From the NCBI RefSeq assembly GCF_003590945.1, contig NZ_QYUK01000011.1:152001-216000 (forward strand): a stretch of 64,000 nt of DNA. The letters run 5' to 3'. Shown in pieces: positions 7,804 to 15,809 of the stretch. This DNA comes from Oleomonas cavernae (GTDB taxonomy: Bacteria > Pseudomonadota > Alphaproteobacteria > Zavarziniales > Zavarziniaceae). The translations under genes were made by a program, and so were the position numbers. The notes beneath the pieces are model-generated. The model saw only the letters and a program-made list of their open reading frames with translations. It was not told the origin of the DNA and did not search any database. Each line of letters begins with the position of its first letter. Position 1 is the first letter of the stretch.

Positions 7804-9267
7804 ATGAGCTATATCCAGGCAGACCGGCCGCTGCGCGCCGACGTACCGCACCGCGACCTTCGGGAATTCCTCGAACGGGTCGAGGCGGCCGGCGAGTTGA
7901 AGCGCGTCCAGGGTGCCCACTGGGATCTCGAGATGGGCTGTCTGGCCGAGCTGGTCTATCACTCGGGGCTGGAGCAGCCGCCGGCGATCCTGTTCGAGGA
8001 TATTCCGGGCTATCCCGGCTATCGCTGCACCTCGGGCCTGACCAATTCGAGCCAGCGCCTGGCGATCACCCTGGGCTTCCCCTTGTCGAAGAAGCCGATC
8101 GACATCGTCCAGCACTATCGCAACCGGATGAAGGTGCACAAGCCGATCCCGCCGGTCGAGGTGACGGACGCCCCGGTCTACGAGAACGTCATGCGGGACG
8201 ATGACGTCAACGTGCTGAAATTCCCGGTGCCGCGCCTGCACGAGCTGGATGGCGGGCGTTACATCGGCACCGACGACCTGGTGATCATGCGCGATCCCGA
8301 CGGCGGCTGGATCAACATCGGCACCTATCGCGCCATGGTCCACGACGAGAAGAACCTGGGCCTGTGGGTTTCGCCGGGCAAGCAGGGCCGCCAGATCCGC
8401 GACAAGTATTTCCGCGAGGGCAAGCCCTGCCCGGTCCTGATCTCCTGCGGGCACGATCCGCTGCTGTTCCTCGCCTCGGGCAACGAGATCGCCTACGGCC
8501 TTTCGGAATACGACTATGCCGGCGGCCACCGCGGCCAGCCCTTCGAGGTGGTCAAAAGCGAGCTTTACGGCCTGCCCATGCCGGCACGCTCCGAGATCGT
8601 GATCGAGGGCGAGATGTATCCGGGCGACGTGCGCATGGAAGGCCCGTTCGGCGAATTCACCGGTTACTACGCCAGCCACCGCAGCGAGCAGCCGGTGGTG
8701 CGCGTGCGCCGGATCTATCACCGCAACGACCCGATCATGACGATCGCCTCGCCGATCCAGCCGCCGTCCGATTTCAACTTCAGCAAATGCGTGACCAAGT
8801 CGGGCATGATCTGGGACGAGATCGAGCGCGCCGGCCTGTCCGGGGTCAAGGGCGTGTGGTGCCACGAGGCGGGCTGCGCCCGCATGTTCAACATCATCTC
8901 GCTGCAGCAGAAATATCCGGGCCATGCCCGGCAGGCGCTGCACCTGGCCGCGAGCTGCCAGTCCGCCTCCTACATGGGCCGCTTCGTCGTGGTGGTGGAC
9001 GACGACATCGATCCGACCAACACCTTCCACGTGCTCTGGGCGATCAGCACCCGCTGCGATCCCTCGCAGGACATCGACCTGATCAAGCGCGCCTGGTCGG
9101 GTCCGCTGGACCCGATCCTCGACATGGCGACGGGGACCAATTCCCGTGGCCTGATCGATGCCTGCCGGCCGTTCGAGCGGCTGAAGGATTTTCCGCAGGT
9201 GGCCCGCGCCAGCGACGAACTGCGCGCAAGGGTGGCCGCCAAGTTCAAGTCGGTCCTCGACAACTGA
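7804..9267 (+). CDS. UbiD-family prenyl-FMN-dependent (de)carboxylase
   Basis: A 487-residue UbiD-family protein. These enzymes use prenylated FMN for reversible decarboxylation of aromatic or alpha,beta-unsaturated acids in the cytosol. It has the family's WINIGTYRAMVHD segment, PCPVLISCGHDPLLFLASG and the acidic catalytic stretch EGEMYPGDVRMEGPFGEFTGYY. ATG 7804 begins the conserved region and leaves 34 bp after the monooxygenase stop; the longer in-frame start would overlap that gene. Clustering with a MarR regulator, monooxygenase, porin and ABC importer argues for catabolic decarboxylation rather than ubiquinone synthesis. Confidence 0.9.
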   Translation: MSYIQADRPLRADVPHRDLREFLERVEAAGELKRVQGAHWDLEMGCLAELVYHSGLEQPPAILFEDIPGYPGYRCTSGLTNSSQRLAITLGFPLSKKPIDIVQHYRNRMKVHKPIPPVEVTDAPVYENVMRDDDVNVLKFPVPRLHELDGGRYIGTDDLVIMRDPDGGWINIGTYRAMVHDEKNLGLWVSPGKQGRQIRDKYFREGKPCPVLISCGHDPLLFLASGNEIAYGLSEYDYAGGHRGQPFEVVKSELYGLPMPARSEIVIEGEMYPGDVRMEGPFGEFTGYYASHRSEQPVVRVRRIYHRNDPIMTIASPIQPPSDFNFSKCVTKSGMIWDEIERAGLSGVKGVWCHEAGCARMFNIISLQQKYPGHARQALHLAASCQSASYMGRFVVVVDDDIDPTNTFHVLWAISTRCDPSQDIDLIKRAWSGPLDPILDMATGTNSRGLIDACRPFERLKDFPQVARASDELRARVAAKFKSVLDN

Positions 9268-9321
9268 GAAAGACGCGAAGCCCAACAAATACCGGGATTT
9301 GAATTCCCCGGAGGAGGAAAC

Positions 9322-10341
9322 ATGAAAAAGTTCTTTGCAACCGCACTGATAACGGCCGTGCTCGGCCTTCTATCCCTCGGCCAGGCTTCGGCCAAGGATG
9401 TCCCCACCGTGCGCTACGGCGTCTACGATCCGGGCTTCGACTCAGGCTTCCTGCTGATGGCGCGGGAGAAGGGCTTCTGGGAAGCGCAGGGCGTCAAGGT
9501 CGAGGTGATCACCTTCAAGAGCGCCTCCCAGGCCTTCCCCGCCTTCATCGCGGGCGAAATCGACGTGGTGCAGGCCAACCCCAGCGAGGCCCTGCTGGCC
9601 TCGGCCAAGGGAGCCGACATCAAGTTCATCGGCTCGACCATGCCGGGGCTGAACTATACGATCTATTCCAAGCCCAAGTTCCAGACGCTGGCGGATCTGT
9701 CGGGCGCGACCATCGGGGTCGGCGGGCCGGCGGCGTTGCCGGCCGTCGTGGCCAAGGCCATGCTGATGGCCAAGGGGGTCGATCTTGCTAGTGTCACCTT
9801 CGCCAACTCGGGCGGCAGCCCCGATCGCTACCGCGCCGTGGTCAACGGGCTCGTCGATGCCGCCAGCTCGCCCAGCGACTACATCGGCCGCGCCGAGGCC
9901 GACAAGGTGAAGGTCCTGGCCATGGCCAAGGACGTCGTTCCCGACTATCCGCGCTATGCCCTGATCACCAGCAGCGCCTTCCTGCACACTGAGAACGGGG
10001 AAGGCGTGGTGGGCCTCATCGCCGGCCTGATCCAGGGCATGCGCTATGCCGTCGATCACCCCGACGAGGCCAATGCGCTGTCGGCCGCGACCGTCGGCGG
10101 CCTTGCCCCCGACGACCCGTCGATCCTGGCCGCCTACCGTGAATTCAAGGAGGGCGGCTATCTGGCGCTCAATGGCGAGATTCCGGTCAAGCAGATGAAG
10201 TATCTTGCCGACCTGCAGGCCAAGCTGGGCATTTCGTCCGCGCCGGTGAACGTCGATCCGCTGGTCGACGACAGCTATCGTCAGCAGGCCGTGGCCCGCG
10301 TCGGCACAGTCAAGTCGACCTACTATGGGGGTGTGGAATGA
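9322..10341 (+). CDS. ABC transporter substrate-binding protein (SsuA/NMT1/THI5-like)
   Basis: A 339-residue periplasmic binding protein. Its signal peptide runs MKKFFATALITAVLGLLSLGQASA with cleavage before KDVPTVRYG. The mature part has the NMT1/THI5 fold features: YDPGFDSGFLLMAREKGFWEAQGVKVEVITF and LSGATIGVGGPAALPAVVAKAML. GGAGGAGG precedes the ATG. This family feeds SsuBC-type importers for sulfonates, nitrate, thiamine precursors or aromatic acids. Because it follows ubiD by 54 bp and continues into an ATPase and a permease, it probably imports the aromatic acid handled by this operon. Confidence 0.88.
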   Translation: MKKFFATALITAVLGLLSLGQASAKDVPTVRYGVYDPGFDSGFLLMAREKGFWEAQGVKVEVITFKSASQAFPAFIAGEIDVVQANPSEALLASAKGADIKFIGSTMPGLNYTIYSKPKFQTLADLSGATIGVGGPAALPAVVAKAMLMAKGVDLASVTFANSGGSPDRYRAVVNGLVDAASSPSDYIGRAEADKVKVLAMAKDVVPDYPRYALITSSAFLHTENGEGVVGLIAGLIQGMRYAVDHPDEANALSAATVGGLAPDDPSILAAYREFKEGGYLALNGEIPVKQMKYLADLQAKLGISSAPVNVDPLVDDSYRQQAVARVGTVKSTYYGGVE

Positions 10342-11180
10342 CGGTATTGGATGTGGCTCCCGACAGGATCGGGAGCCCTTCTGCCGGGCCAGACAGCGGC
10401 TACGCTGTCGAGGTGGAGCACGTGAGCAAGCAGTTTTTCGCCCAGCCGGCCCGGCAGGTCCAGGCTCTCCTCGATGTCTCGTTCAAGGTCAGGAAGGGCG
10501 AGGTCATCGCCCTGACGGGCCGCAGCGGCTGCGGCAAGACCACGCTGCTGCGCATTATCATGGGCCTGGAACAGGCCTCCTCCGGCACCGTCAAGGTCGG
10601 CGGCAAGGTGGTGACGGGGTGCGGGCTCGACCGCGGCATTGTCTTCCAGCACGCGGAACTGCTGCCCTGGCGCACGGCTCTGGGCAACGTGATGTTCGGG
10701 CTTGAGTCGCGCGGGGTGGCCAAGGCCGAGCGTGTCGAGATCGCCAGGGATGCGCTGCGGCTCGTCGGCCTCGACCATGCCATGGACCGGCACCCGCACG
10801 AGCTTTCGGGCGGCATGAAGCAGCGCGTCGGCCTTGCCCGCGCCCTGGCCATCGATCCCCAGGTGCTGCTGATGGACGAGCCCTTTTCGGCGCTCGACGC
10901 CCAGACGCGCGAAGTCATGCAGCAGGAACTGCTCGATATTCAGGCGCGCACCGGCAAGACCATCATCATTGTCAGCCACGACCTCGACGAATCGGTGCTG
11001 CTGGCCGACCGGATCATCGCCATGCTGCCCAATCCGGGCCGCATGCAGAGCATCCTGGAAACGGGCATGGACCGCGCCCTGTCGCTCGACGAATTGCGCG
11101 GCTCCAGCCAGCTTGTCGAGCGCCGCCAGGAACTGTGGAAGCTGATCCACACCAAGGAAAGCGGAGAGGCGCACCGATGA
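10338..11180 (+). CDS. ABC transporter ATP-binding protein (SsuB/TauB-like)
   Basis: A 280-residue ABC ATPase with all motifs: Walker A GRSGCGKTTL near residue 57, Q-loop VFQHAELLPW, signature LSGGMKQRVGLARAL, Walker B VLLMDEPFSALD and H-loop IIIVSHD. The start codon overlaps the binding-protein stop (ATGA), indicating translational coupling. The C-terminal extension of about 40 residues is usual for SsuB/TauB relatives. It powers the permease encoded next. Confidence 0.92.
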   Translation: MTVLDVAPDRIGSPSAGPDSGYAVEVEHVSKQFFAQPARQVQALLDVSFKVRKGEVIALTGRSGCGKTTLLRIIMGLEQASSGTVKVGGKVVTGCGLDRGIVFQHAELLPWRTALGNVMFGLESRGVAKAERVEIARDALRLVGLDHAMDRHPHELSGGMKQRVGLARALAIDPQVLLMDEPFSALDAQTREVMQQELLDIQARTGKTIIIVSHDLDESVLLADRIIAMLPNPGRMQSILETGMDRALSLDELRGSSQLVERRQELWKLIHTKESGEAHR

Positions 11181-12010
11181 CCATGATCCTCAGCAATCGG
11201 GCAACCGCCCAAACCAAGGTGGCCGCTGTGATCAAGAAGCCTCGGGGCAAGACCTGGCGCGATTATTCGGTGACCGTCGGGACCATCGTGGTGCTGTTGG
11301 TGCTGTGGGAGATCGTCGCCCGCCAGACCAATCCCATTCTCCTCGCCCCGCCGACCAAGGTCGTGGCGGCGCTGATCACGATGATCGGCGACGGTACGAT
11401 CGGCAAGGCGCTGCTGGCTTCCGCCAAGCCTTTCGCCACCGGCTTCGTCGCCGCCGTCGTCGTCGGCGTGCCGCTGGGCCTGCTCATCGGCCGCTTCCGC
11501 TATGTCGAGGCGGCGCTGGGCTGGTTCATTATCGTCGGCTATGCCATGCCGATGATCGCGCTGGTGCCGGTCTTCATGCTCTGGTTCGGCCTGGGCTTCG
11601 TGGTCAAGGCGGTGATGGTCGCGACCATGACGGTCTTCGCCATCGTGATCAACACCTGGAACGGCGTGCAGAACGTACCGCGCAGCCTGATCGAGGTCGG
11701 CACCGCCTTCAATGCCTCGCCCGCCCGCATCCTCAACCAGATCATCCTGCCCTCGGTCATCCCCTCGATCATGACCGGCCTGCGCATCGGCATCGGCAAG
11801 GCCGTCATCGGCATCGTCATCGCCGAATTCTTCACGGCGCTCACGGGCCTGGGCGGCGTCATCGTCGAAGCCGGCGGCACCTTCCAGCCGGACCGCATGT
11901 TCGCCGCCGTGCTGGTGCTCTCGGTCATCGCGACGGGGCTGACCTGGCTGGTCGGGCGGCTGGAGCGCCGGATTGCGCCGTGGAACCATGCAACGACAGG
12001 GAATGCCTGA
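11177..12010 (+). CDS. ABC transporter permease (SsuC/TauC-like)
   Basis: A 277-residue inner-membrane protein with about six hydrophobic segments and the EAA-type cytoplasmic loop region EVGTAFNASPARILNQIILPSVIPSIMTGLRIGIGKAV. ATG 11177 overlaps the ATPase stop (ATGA). It completes a three-gene importer. No terminator is obvious behind it; the following 315 bp lead into an insertion sequence, so the original downstream end of this operon may have been lost or displaced. Confidence 0.9.
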   Translation: MTMILSNRATAQTKVAAVIKKPRGKTWRDYSVTVGTIVVLLVLWEIVARQTNPILLAPPTKVVAALITMIGDGTIGKALLASAKPFATGFVAAVVVGVPLGLLIGRFRYVEAALGWFIIVGYAMPMIALVPVFMLWFGLGFVVKAVMVATMTVFAIVINTWNGVQNVPRSLIEVGTAFNASPARILNQIILPSVIPSIMTGLRIGIGKAVIGIVIAEFFTALTGLGGVIVEAGGTFQPDRMFAAVLVLSVIATGLTWLVGRLERRIAPWNHATTGNA

Positions 12011-12325
12011 CTTGACGCGCCTTCTGGTTGACGGCGAGCACTTGAAGCGATGCCCGCCTCATCGGTCTTTCCGGCTGCAGATCAGCAAACTGCCTTGACC
12101 CTCTTCAACCAGGATCCGGTGCCACCGAGCGCCTGATGTCGGGCTCTCTCCGATCTGCCTGGCCCCGGCACAGCGATGTGTCGGGGCCTTCCTCGATCGC
12201 ACCACAGGGCTCTTTGTGGTCCGCGCCCAGGAATTGGTGTGCCTTCCAGTGGGAATTGCCGGGCACCATAAGTGATCCGTGCATTCTTCGCATTCTCCCC
12301 TGAATGTCCACTTTCAGCACACTGA
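12011..12325. other. Intergenic stretch between importer operon and insertion sequence
   Basis: 315 bp without a convincing gene. Minus-strand frames can be read across it but show no family motif. There is no recognisable C-terminal half of the truncated abiEii toxin here, so the IS is not a simple insertion into that gene; sequence was probably lost. Confidence 0.5.
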
Positions 12326-12345
12326 GAGCCTGACTCAAAAGCCTA

Positions 12346-12777
12346 CTATCGCGCGAGCCTTCTGATGGCGAGTTGGATCGAGGCGAGGGTGACGAAGGCA
12401 TGCAGGGTGTCGGCGAGGTTTTCCCAGTCCTTGGCGAGGCGCCGGTTGCGGCCGAACCAGGAGAAGGTCCGCTCCACCACCCAGCGCCTGGGCAGCACGA
12501 CAAAGCCCTTCATGTCATCGGTGCGCTTGACGATCTCGATGCGCAGACCCGGAGATTTCGCTACGGCGGCGTCAACCTGGCGGGCATTGTAGCCGCCATC
12601 GGCCCAGACTAGCTGGAGCCAGGGAAAGCGCGCTTTGATCCGCTCCAGAACGAGCGCGGCACCATCCCGGTCCTGGATGCCTGCCGAGTGGACGACGACG
12701 CGCATGGGCAGGCCCAGCGTGTCGACCAGGGCGTGGATCTTGCGCCATTTCACCTTCTTGCCGGCATCGTAACCCAC
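12346..12777 (-). CDS. IS5-type transposase, C-terminal catalytic part (ORF B)
   Basis: This frame encodes VGYDAGKKVKWRKIHALVDTLG, then the second catalytic Asp in VWADGGYNA and the Glu in VVERTFSWFGRNRRLAKDWE, completing the DDE triad begun in the overlapping upstream frame. The nominal GTG start is not preceded by a ribosome site, so independent translation is unlikely. It is -1 relative to ORF A with a 28-bp overlap. The transposase is otherwise intact to a TAG just inside the left terminal repeat. Confidence 0.85.
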   Translation of the reverse strand: MGYDAGKKVKWRKIHALVDTLGLPMRVVVHSAGIQDRDGAALVLERIKARFPWLQLVWADGGYNARQVDAAVAKSPGLRIEIVKRTDDMKGFVVLPRRWVVERTFSWFGRNRRLAKDWENLADTLHAFVTLASIQLAIRRLAR

Positions 12778-13181
12778 TGCGTTGTCTTGACCGCCCCCTT
12801 TTCCGCCGCCTTGAGCGACTGGCTGTCCAGCACCACCGCCGTCGGGCTCGCCTCATGGCCGAGGTGCTCGCGCAAGGCCATGTGCAACTCGGCCCAGATC
12901 GCGTCCCAGACACCTTCGCGCTGGAACTTGCGGAAGATGTTGTAGACCGTCGAACGCGGCGGGAAGTCCTTCCGCGGCAGGTAGCGCCAGGGGCAACTGG
13001 TCCGCAGCAGGTAAAAGATGGCGTTCATCGCCGCGCGCATGTCGGTCTTGCGGGGCCGACCACCTGGTTTCGCCGCCGGGATCAGGGGCGACAGACGATC
13101 CCATTCCTGATCCGTCAGATCGTTTGGAAACTGGCCGTCCCCGCGCCGATAGATTGCCCGATGCTCATCCGTCCACGCCAC
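12750..13181 (-). CDS. IS5-type transposase, N-terminal part (ORF A)
   Basis: 143 codons from a GTG start behind AGGTGATTT. It holds the IS5 N-terminal region (LTDQEWDRLSPLIP, GRPRKTDMRAAMNAIFYLLRTSCPWRYLP, FPPRSTVYNIFRKFQ) and the first catalytic Asp in VVLDSQSLK. After AAEKG the frame drifts into a non-family tail. Adding one G to the five-G run (plus-strand C run 12794-12798) gives EKGGGQDNAVGYDAGKK, joining smoothly to ORF B. Either a programmed -1 frameshift makes the full enzyme, or one base is missing from gene or read. Confidence 0.85.
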   Translation of the reverse strand: MAWTDEHRAIYRRGDGQFPNDLTDQEWDRLSPLIPAAKPGGRPRKTDMRAAMNAIFYLLRTSCPWRYLPRKDFPPRSTVYNIFRKFQREGVWDAIWAELHMALREHLGHEASPTAVVLDSQSLKAAEKGAVKTTQWVTMPARR

Positions 13182-13215
13182 AAATCACCTCCGTCAAGAT
13201 GACGGACTCGGTGAA

Positions 13216-13527
13216 TCACACAACCAAACCGCGCGCAATATACTCTTGGGTCAGGCTCTCACCGGCATAGCCAAGTTCAGCCCGATCGAAGGATAGGTCG
13301 ATGTCTTCGGAAAATCGACGGATGGCACCGAAGGCCTTCGACAAAGACGTGCCACCTTTGAAGACCAGGGTAGGCATGCCCTCCTGCCGCAGGCTGAACA
13401 GGCGCTTCAACGTCCAGCAAACCCAGAAATCCTTTTCGACGATGGCGTCTGCGACACCACGCGCCGCGCCGGTCTGCCCGGATAAGGCTTCTCGATCGGC
13501 GCGGCTCGAGACAGCGACCTTATCCAT
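13216..13527 (-). pseudogene. abiEii: AbiEii-type nucleotidyltransferase toxin, truncated by IS
   Basis: 103 residues corresponding to the N-terminal third of an AbiEii/AbiGii toxin. The nucleotidyltransferase motifs are present: VFKGGTSLSKAFGAI and FSEDIDLSFD (the DxD motif). Family members are usually 250-300 residues. Here the protein ends ARGLVV and its TGA lies in the IS terminal repeat, so the rest was removed. The 5' end overlaps the antitoxin gene by 8 bp, the usual abiE arrangement. The full C-terminal lobe is missing, so toxicity is probably lost. AbiE systems act in phage abortive infection and plasmid stabilisation. Confidence 0.85.
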
Positions 13528-14149
13528 TGACGTCGCCTAAAGCCGCTTGCCCGATCGAGATGAGCGTCATCCGCATCCAGGCCGGCGCTTGCGCAGCGCT
13601 GGCGCGAAGGACTTTCTTGTCTGCCGGCGACAGGGTGCGGGAAGCTACTTGGACAATGTCGGCCGCCCGGACCGGACCAAGGTGCCGCAAAGCCTGAACA
13701 ACTGTGCCCGCGGCGCTGCCCGGCGCGATCAGATGCTTTGGCGAGGCATGGCGCAAATCAACGACCCGCTTGCCCAGCACAACTCGCCGCGGGGGGCCAT
13801 CGGTCAAGTAGCTGCTCTGTGCCGGAACCTGGGTGGAGAGGCCAAGCGCATTGGCCGCCCGCGCGCCGGTGATCTGCACTACAGAACCGGTCTCCCGGGC
13901 CAGGGCCCGCGCCACGTCATCCGGGCTTGGCGCCAGGCCACCGAGCTTGGGGTGGGTCTTTGGAAAGTCATAGAGGCCCCGGGCCAACCGGCGCAGCTTG
14001 CCGCCCCTGACCAGGCGCGACAAGGCCTGGTCGATGGCGGCCCGACTGCCAGCGTCGACGAAGTCAGCGGGCGTGAAGACGCTGCCGCGCCTGCTGGCAC
14101 GGGCACGCTTCATGATTTGGTCGGAAACGGACAGCGCAGGAGTCTTCAT
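13520..14149 (-). CDS. abiEi: AbiEi-type antitoxin/transcriptional repressor (DUF6088)
   Basis: A 209-residue antitoxin. The N-terminal winged helix is visible in RASRRGSVFTPADFVDAGSRAAIDQALSRLVRGGKLRRLARGLYDFP, followed by the DUF6088-type C-terminal domain (QITGARAANALGLSTQVP, RRVVLGKRVVDLRHASPKHL). AbiEi proteins repress their own operon by binding inverted repeats and neutralise AbiEii without stable complex formation (type IV). A perfect 11-bp inverted repeat overlies its start codon. It appears intact although its toxin partner is truncated. Confidence 0.85.
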   Translation of the reverse strand: MKTPALSVSDQIMKRARASRRGSVFTPADFVDAGSRAAIDQALSRLVRGGKLRRLARGLYDFPKTHPKLGGLAPSPDDVARALARETGSVVQITGARAANALGLSTQVPAQSSYLTDGPPRRVVLGKRVVDLRHASPKHLIAPGSAAGTVVQALRHLGPVRAADIVQVASRTLSPADKKVLRASAAQAPAWMRMTLISIGQAALGDVNG

Positions 14150-14182
14150 GTGTCAGAAATTAAGCTATATTTTTCTGACACA
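14149..14182 (-). promoter_or_regulatory. Inverted-repeat operator at abiE start
   Basis: TGTGTCAGAAA (14149-14159) and TTTCTGACACA (14172-14182) form a perfect 11-bp inverted repeat with a 12-bp AT-rich spacer. It begins at the abiEi start codon. AbiEi repressors are known to bind such repeats. Confidence 0.75.
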
Positions 14183-14217
14183 CAAGAGAGCCTTGCTCGG
14201 CCTTTTCTGACGTCACG

Positions 14218-15513
14218 CTACGCGGCCCCCGACTGGTCAGCCGTGCCGCCCTCGGGCCGATCTCGGTGCCTGTCCAAGGCTTGGGCGATTATCGATGAGA
14301 TAGCATCCGATGCCCGGCGGAGAGGGGCCGCGTCCAGGTGAGTGTAGCGCTGGGTGGTTTCGACGTCTGCGTGCCCGAGCAACTTACCGATGATTGGCAA
14401 GCCCAGGCCCGAGCCTGCGCCGATGCTCGCAAATGAGTGTCGCAAATCGTGGATGCGGACATCGGCCAAGCCCGCGTGCTGTGATACCAGTGCCCAGGGC
14501 CGTTTCAGGTCCGGCTTGGGCTTGTCCGGATCGTCTCCAGCGATGACGAATGTTCCCGACCGCGGCAGCTCTTTAAGAAGTGCGATGGCAGGGCCGCCAA
14601 GCGCAATCGTCTTCTTCCCGGTCTTGGAGTCGGGAAGCAGCAGGAGGCCACGCTCCAGATCAACGTGCCGCCACTGCAGGTTCAGGATTTCTCGCAACCT
14701 AGCACCAGTGAAGATCAAGAGCCTCAGCGCGGCGGCGCTGTGCTGCGAAATGATCGTTCGTCGGTTCTCGGGGAGCTTGGGCGTGTGTTCGGCTTTCGGC
14801 TTGGACCAGTCGGTGGGTTTCCACTCGATGCCAATGGTTTCGGCTTCTCGTATCGAGGCGCCAAGACGCGCGAACTCCCCCGTGGTCAGATAGCGCTCCT
14901 TGCCCTGTTCGGGAAAGAGCTCGATCTTCCGTGCCGGGTTGAAACCCGGTGGCACCTCTGCCTCGTCCTCGAGCCACACGAAGAACCGGCCCAGCACGGC
15001 AACGAGCCGGTTCGCTGTGGCGGGATGGTCCTTCCCGACTTTCCGGTGCATTTCGGCGATATCGGCTTTCGTGACATCTCGCGGCCGCTTCGAGCCTAGG
15101 TGAGGGCGGATGTGGCACCGCCAGTAAATTGCATAGAGGTCTTTGGTCGATTGCTTGCGCGATGCTCCCGCCTCTTCCTCGTATCTACGGGGCAGTTTCT
15201 CAAGCGTTGCTGACTGCCGAGCCTCGGCTTTCTCTGCTCCTGGATCTTCGCCAAGGCGGGCCGCTGCCAAAATATCCTTGGCTGCCTTTCGAGCCTGGTC
15301 AGGCGTGAGGACGCCTGCCGACCCTATGGCGACGCGACGCTTAGTTGTGCCTCGACCGCCCACGCCGGGCCGATATTCCACGATCCAGGTCTTTTGCCCG
15401 GAGGGCATCACGCGCAGGCCAAATCCCTTTAGTTCGTCATCGTAATAGAACGTCGCCTTGGTAACGGCCGGCAGGTTGCTGAGGGCCTTTCGGCCAAGCT
15501 TGAGTATCGGCAT
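14218..15513 (-). CDS. int: Tyrosine recombinase integrase (P4-type domain order)
   Basis: A 431-residue integrase that would insert and excise the element. The N-terminal DUF4102-like arm-binding part has [27 protein letters not shown], a SAM-like core-binding domain lies near residues 115-200, and the catalytic domain shows Arg in [23 protein letters not shown] (HxxR), [16 protein letters not shown] with the second His and the nucleophilic Tyr. ATG 15513 starts the conserved region; the longer frame from 15555 has no ribosome site. It lies 170 bp from a tRNA-Pro 3' half, its likely attachment site. The gene looks intact. Confidence 0.92.
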   Translation of the reverse strand: MPILKLGRKALSNLPAVTKATFYYDDELKGFGLRVMPSGQKTWIVEYRPGVGGRGTTKRRVAIGSAGVLTPDQARKAAKDILAAARLGEDPGAEKAEARQSATLEKLPRRYEEEAGASRKQSTKDLYAIYWRCHIRPHLGSKRPRDVTKADIAEMHRKVGKDHPATANRLVAVLGRFFVWLEDEAEVPPGFNPARKIELFPEQGKERYLTTGEFARLGASIREAETIGIEWKPTDWSKPKAEHTPKLPENRRTIISQHSAAALRLLIFTGARLREILNLQWRHVDLERGLLLLPDSKTGKKTIALGGPAIALLKELPRSGTFVIAGDDPDKPKPDLKRPWALVSQHAGLADVRIHDLRHSFASIGAGSGLGLPIIGKLLGHADVETTQRYTHLDAAPLRRASDAISSIIAQALDRHRDRPEGGTADQSGAA

Positions 15514-15686
15514 GAGGCTTTTCTCATCAGGCTCGTGTAGCCACCGTGTAGCCACCGTGGTCGTGAAACACTAAGTAAGCTCATGATGTGTCGGGACCTG
15601 ACAAAAGTCAAATTAGTCAAGTATGGCAGGCACATAGGGACAAATAAGGACATACAGAGTAAAACGGTAAATATAGAAAAATCAAA

Positions 15687-15731
15687 TTCGGGAGCTAGGG
15701 GCCGGAGGTTCGAATCCTCTCACTCCGACCA
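15687..15731 (+). other. tRNA-Pro(CGG) 3' half: integration attachment site (attR-like)
   Basis: 45 bp matching the 3' part of tRNA-Pro from the anticodon loop onward: loop TTCGGGA (anticodon CGG), stem GCTAG, T-arm GGAGGTTCGAATCCTCT, acceptor strand CACTCCG, discriminator A and CCA. The 5' half is absent; upstream sequence is AT-rich. Tyrosine integrases often cross over at the anticodon loop and rebuild the tRNA 3' end, leaving such a half-copy at the far end. The intact tRNA should lie at the other end of the element, to the left, and is not in this window. Confidence 0.85.
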
Positions 15732-15758
15732 ACTTTGATCCTTCGGGATCAATGCGAT

Positions 15759-15786
15759 AGGCCGCCGCAAGGCGGCCTTTTGCTTT
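15759..15786 (+). terminator. Rho-independent terminator of the ancestral tRNA-Pro
   Basis: AGGCCGCC / GGCGGCCT stem (15759-15766, 15771-15778) with GCAA loop and T-rich tail TTTGCTTTT. A smaller hairpin TTGATCC-TTCG-GGATCAA (15735-15752) precedes it. Position 28 bp after CCA suggests it belonged to the tRNA transcript. Confidence 0.75.
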
Positions 15787-15809
15787 TGGGGGCCGCCCGA
15801 AGCAGACCC

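Larger units (their letters stand above)
12326..13222 (-). mobile_element. IS5-family (IS427-like) insertion sequence
   Basis: About 0.9 kb holding one transposase split over two frames. Imperfect terminal inverted repeats are visible: GAGCCTGACTCA at the left end, and TGATTCACC read inward from the right end (TGACTCA 12331-12337 against TGAATCA 13212-13218). Boundaries are approximate by several bases, and no target duplication was identified. The right end supplies the stop codon of the truncated toxin gene. Confidence 0.75.

Noticed and set aside
12105-12503. Minus-strand frame left of the IS as possible missing C-terminus of the AbiEii toxin or an IS21 transposase start
   Set aside because: No AbiEii motif; the faint likeness VLKVDIQGRMRR to IstA N-termini ends after a dozen residues.
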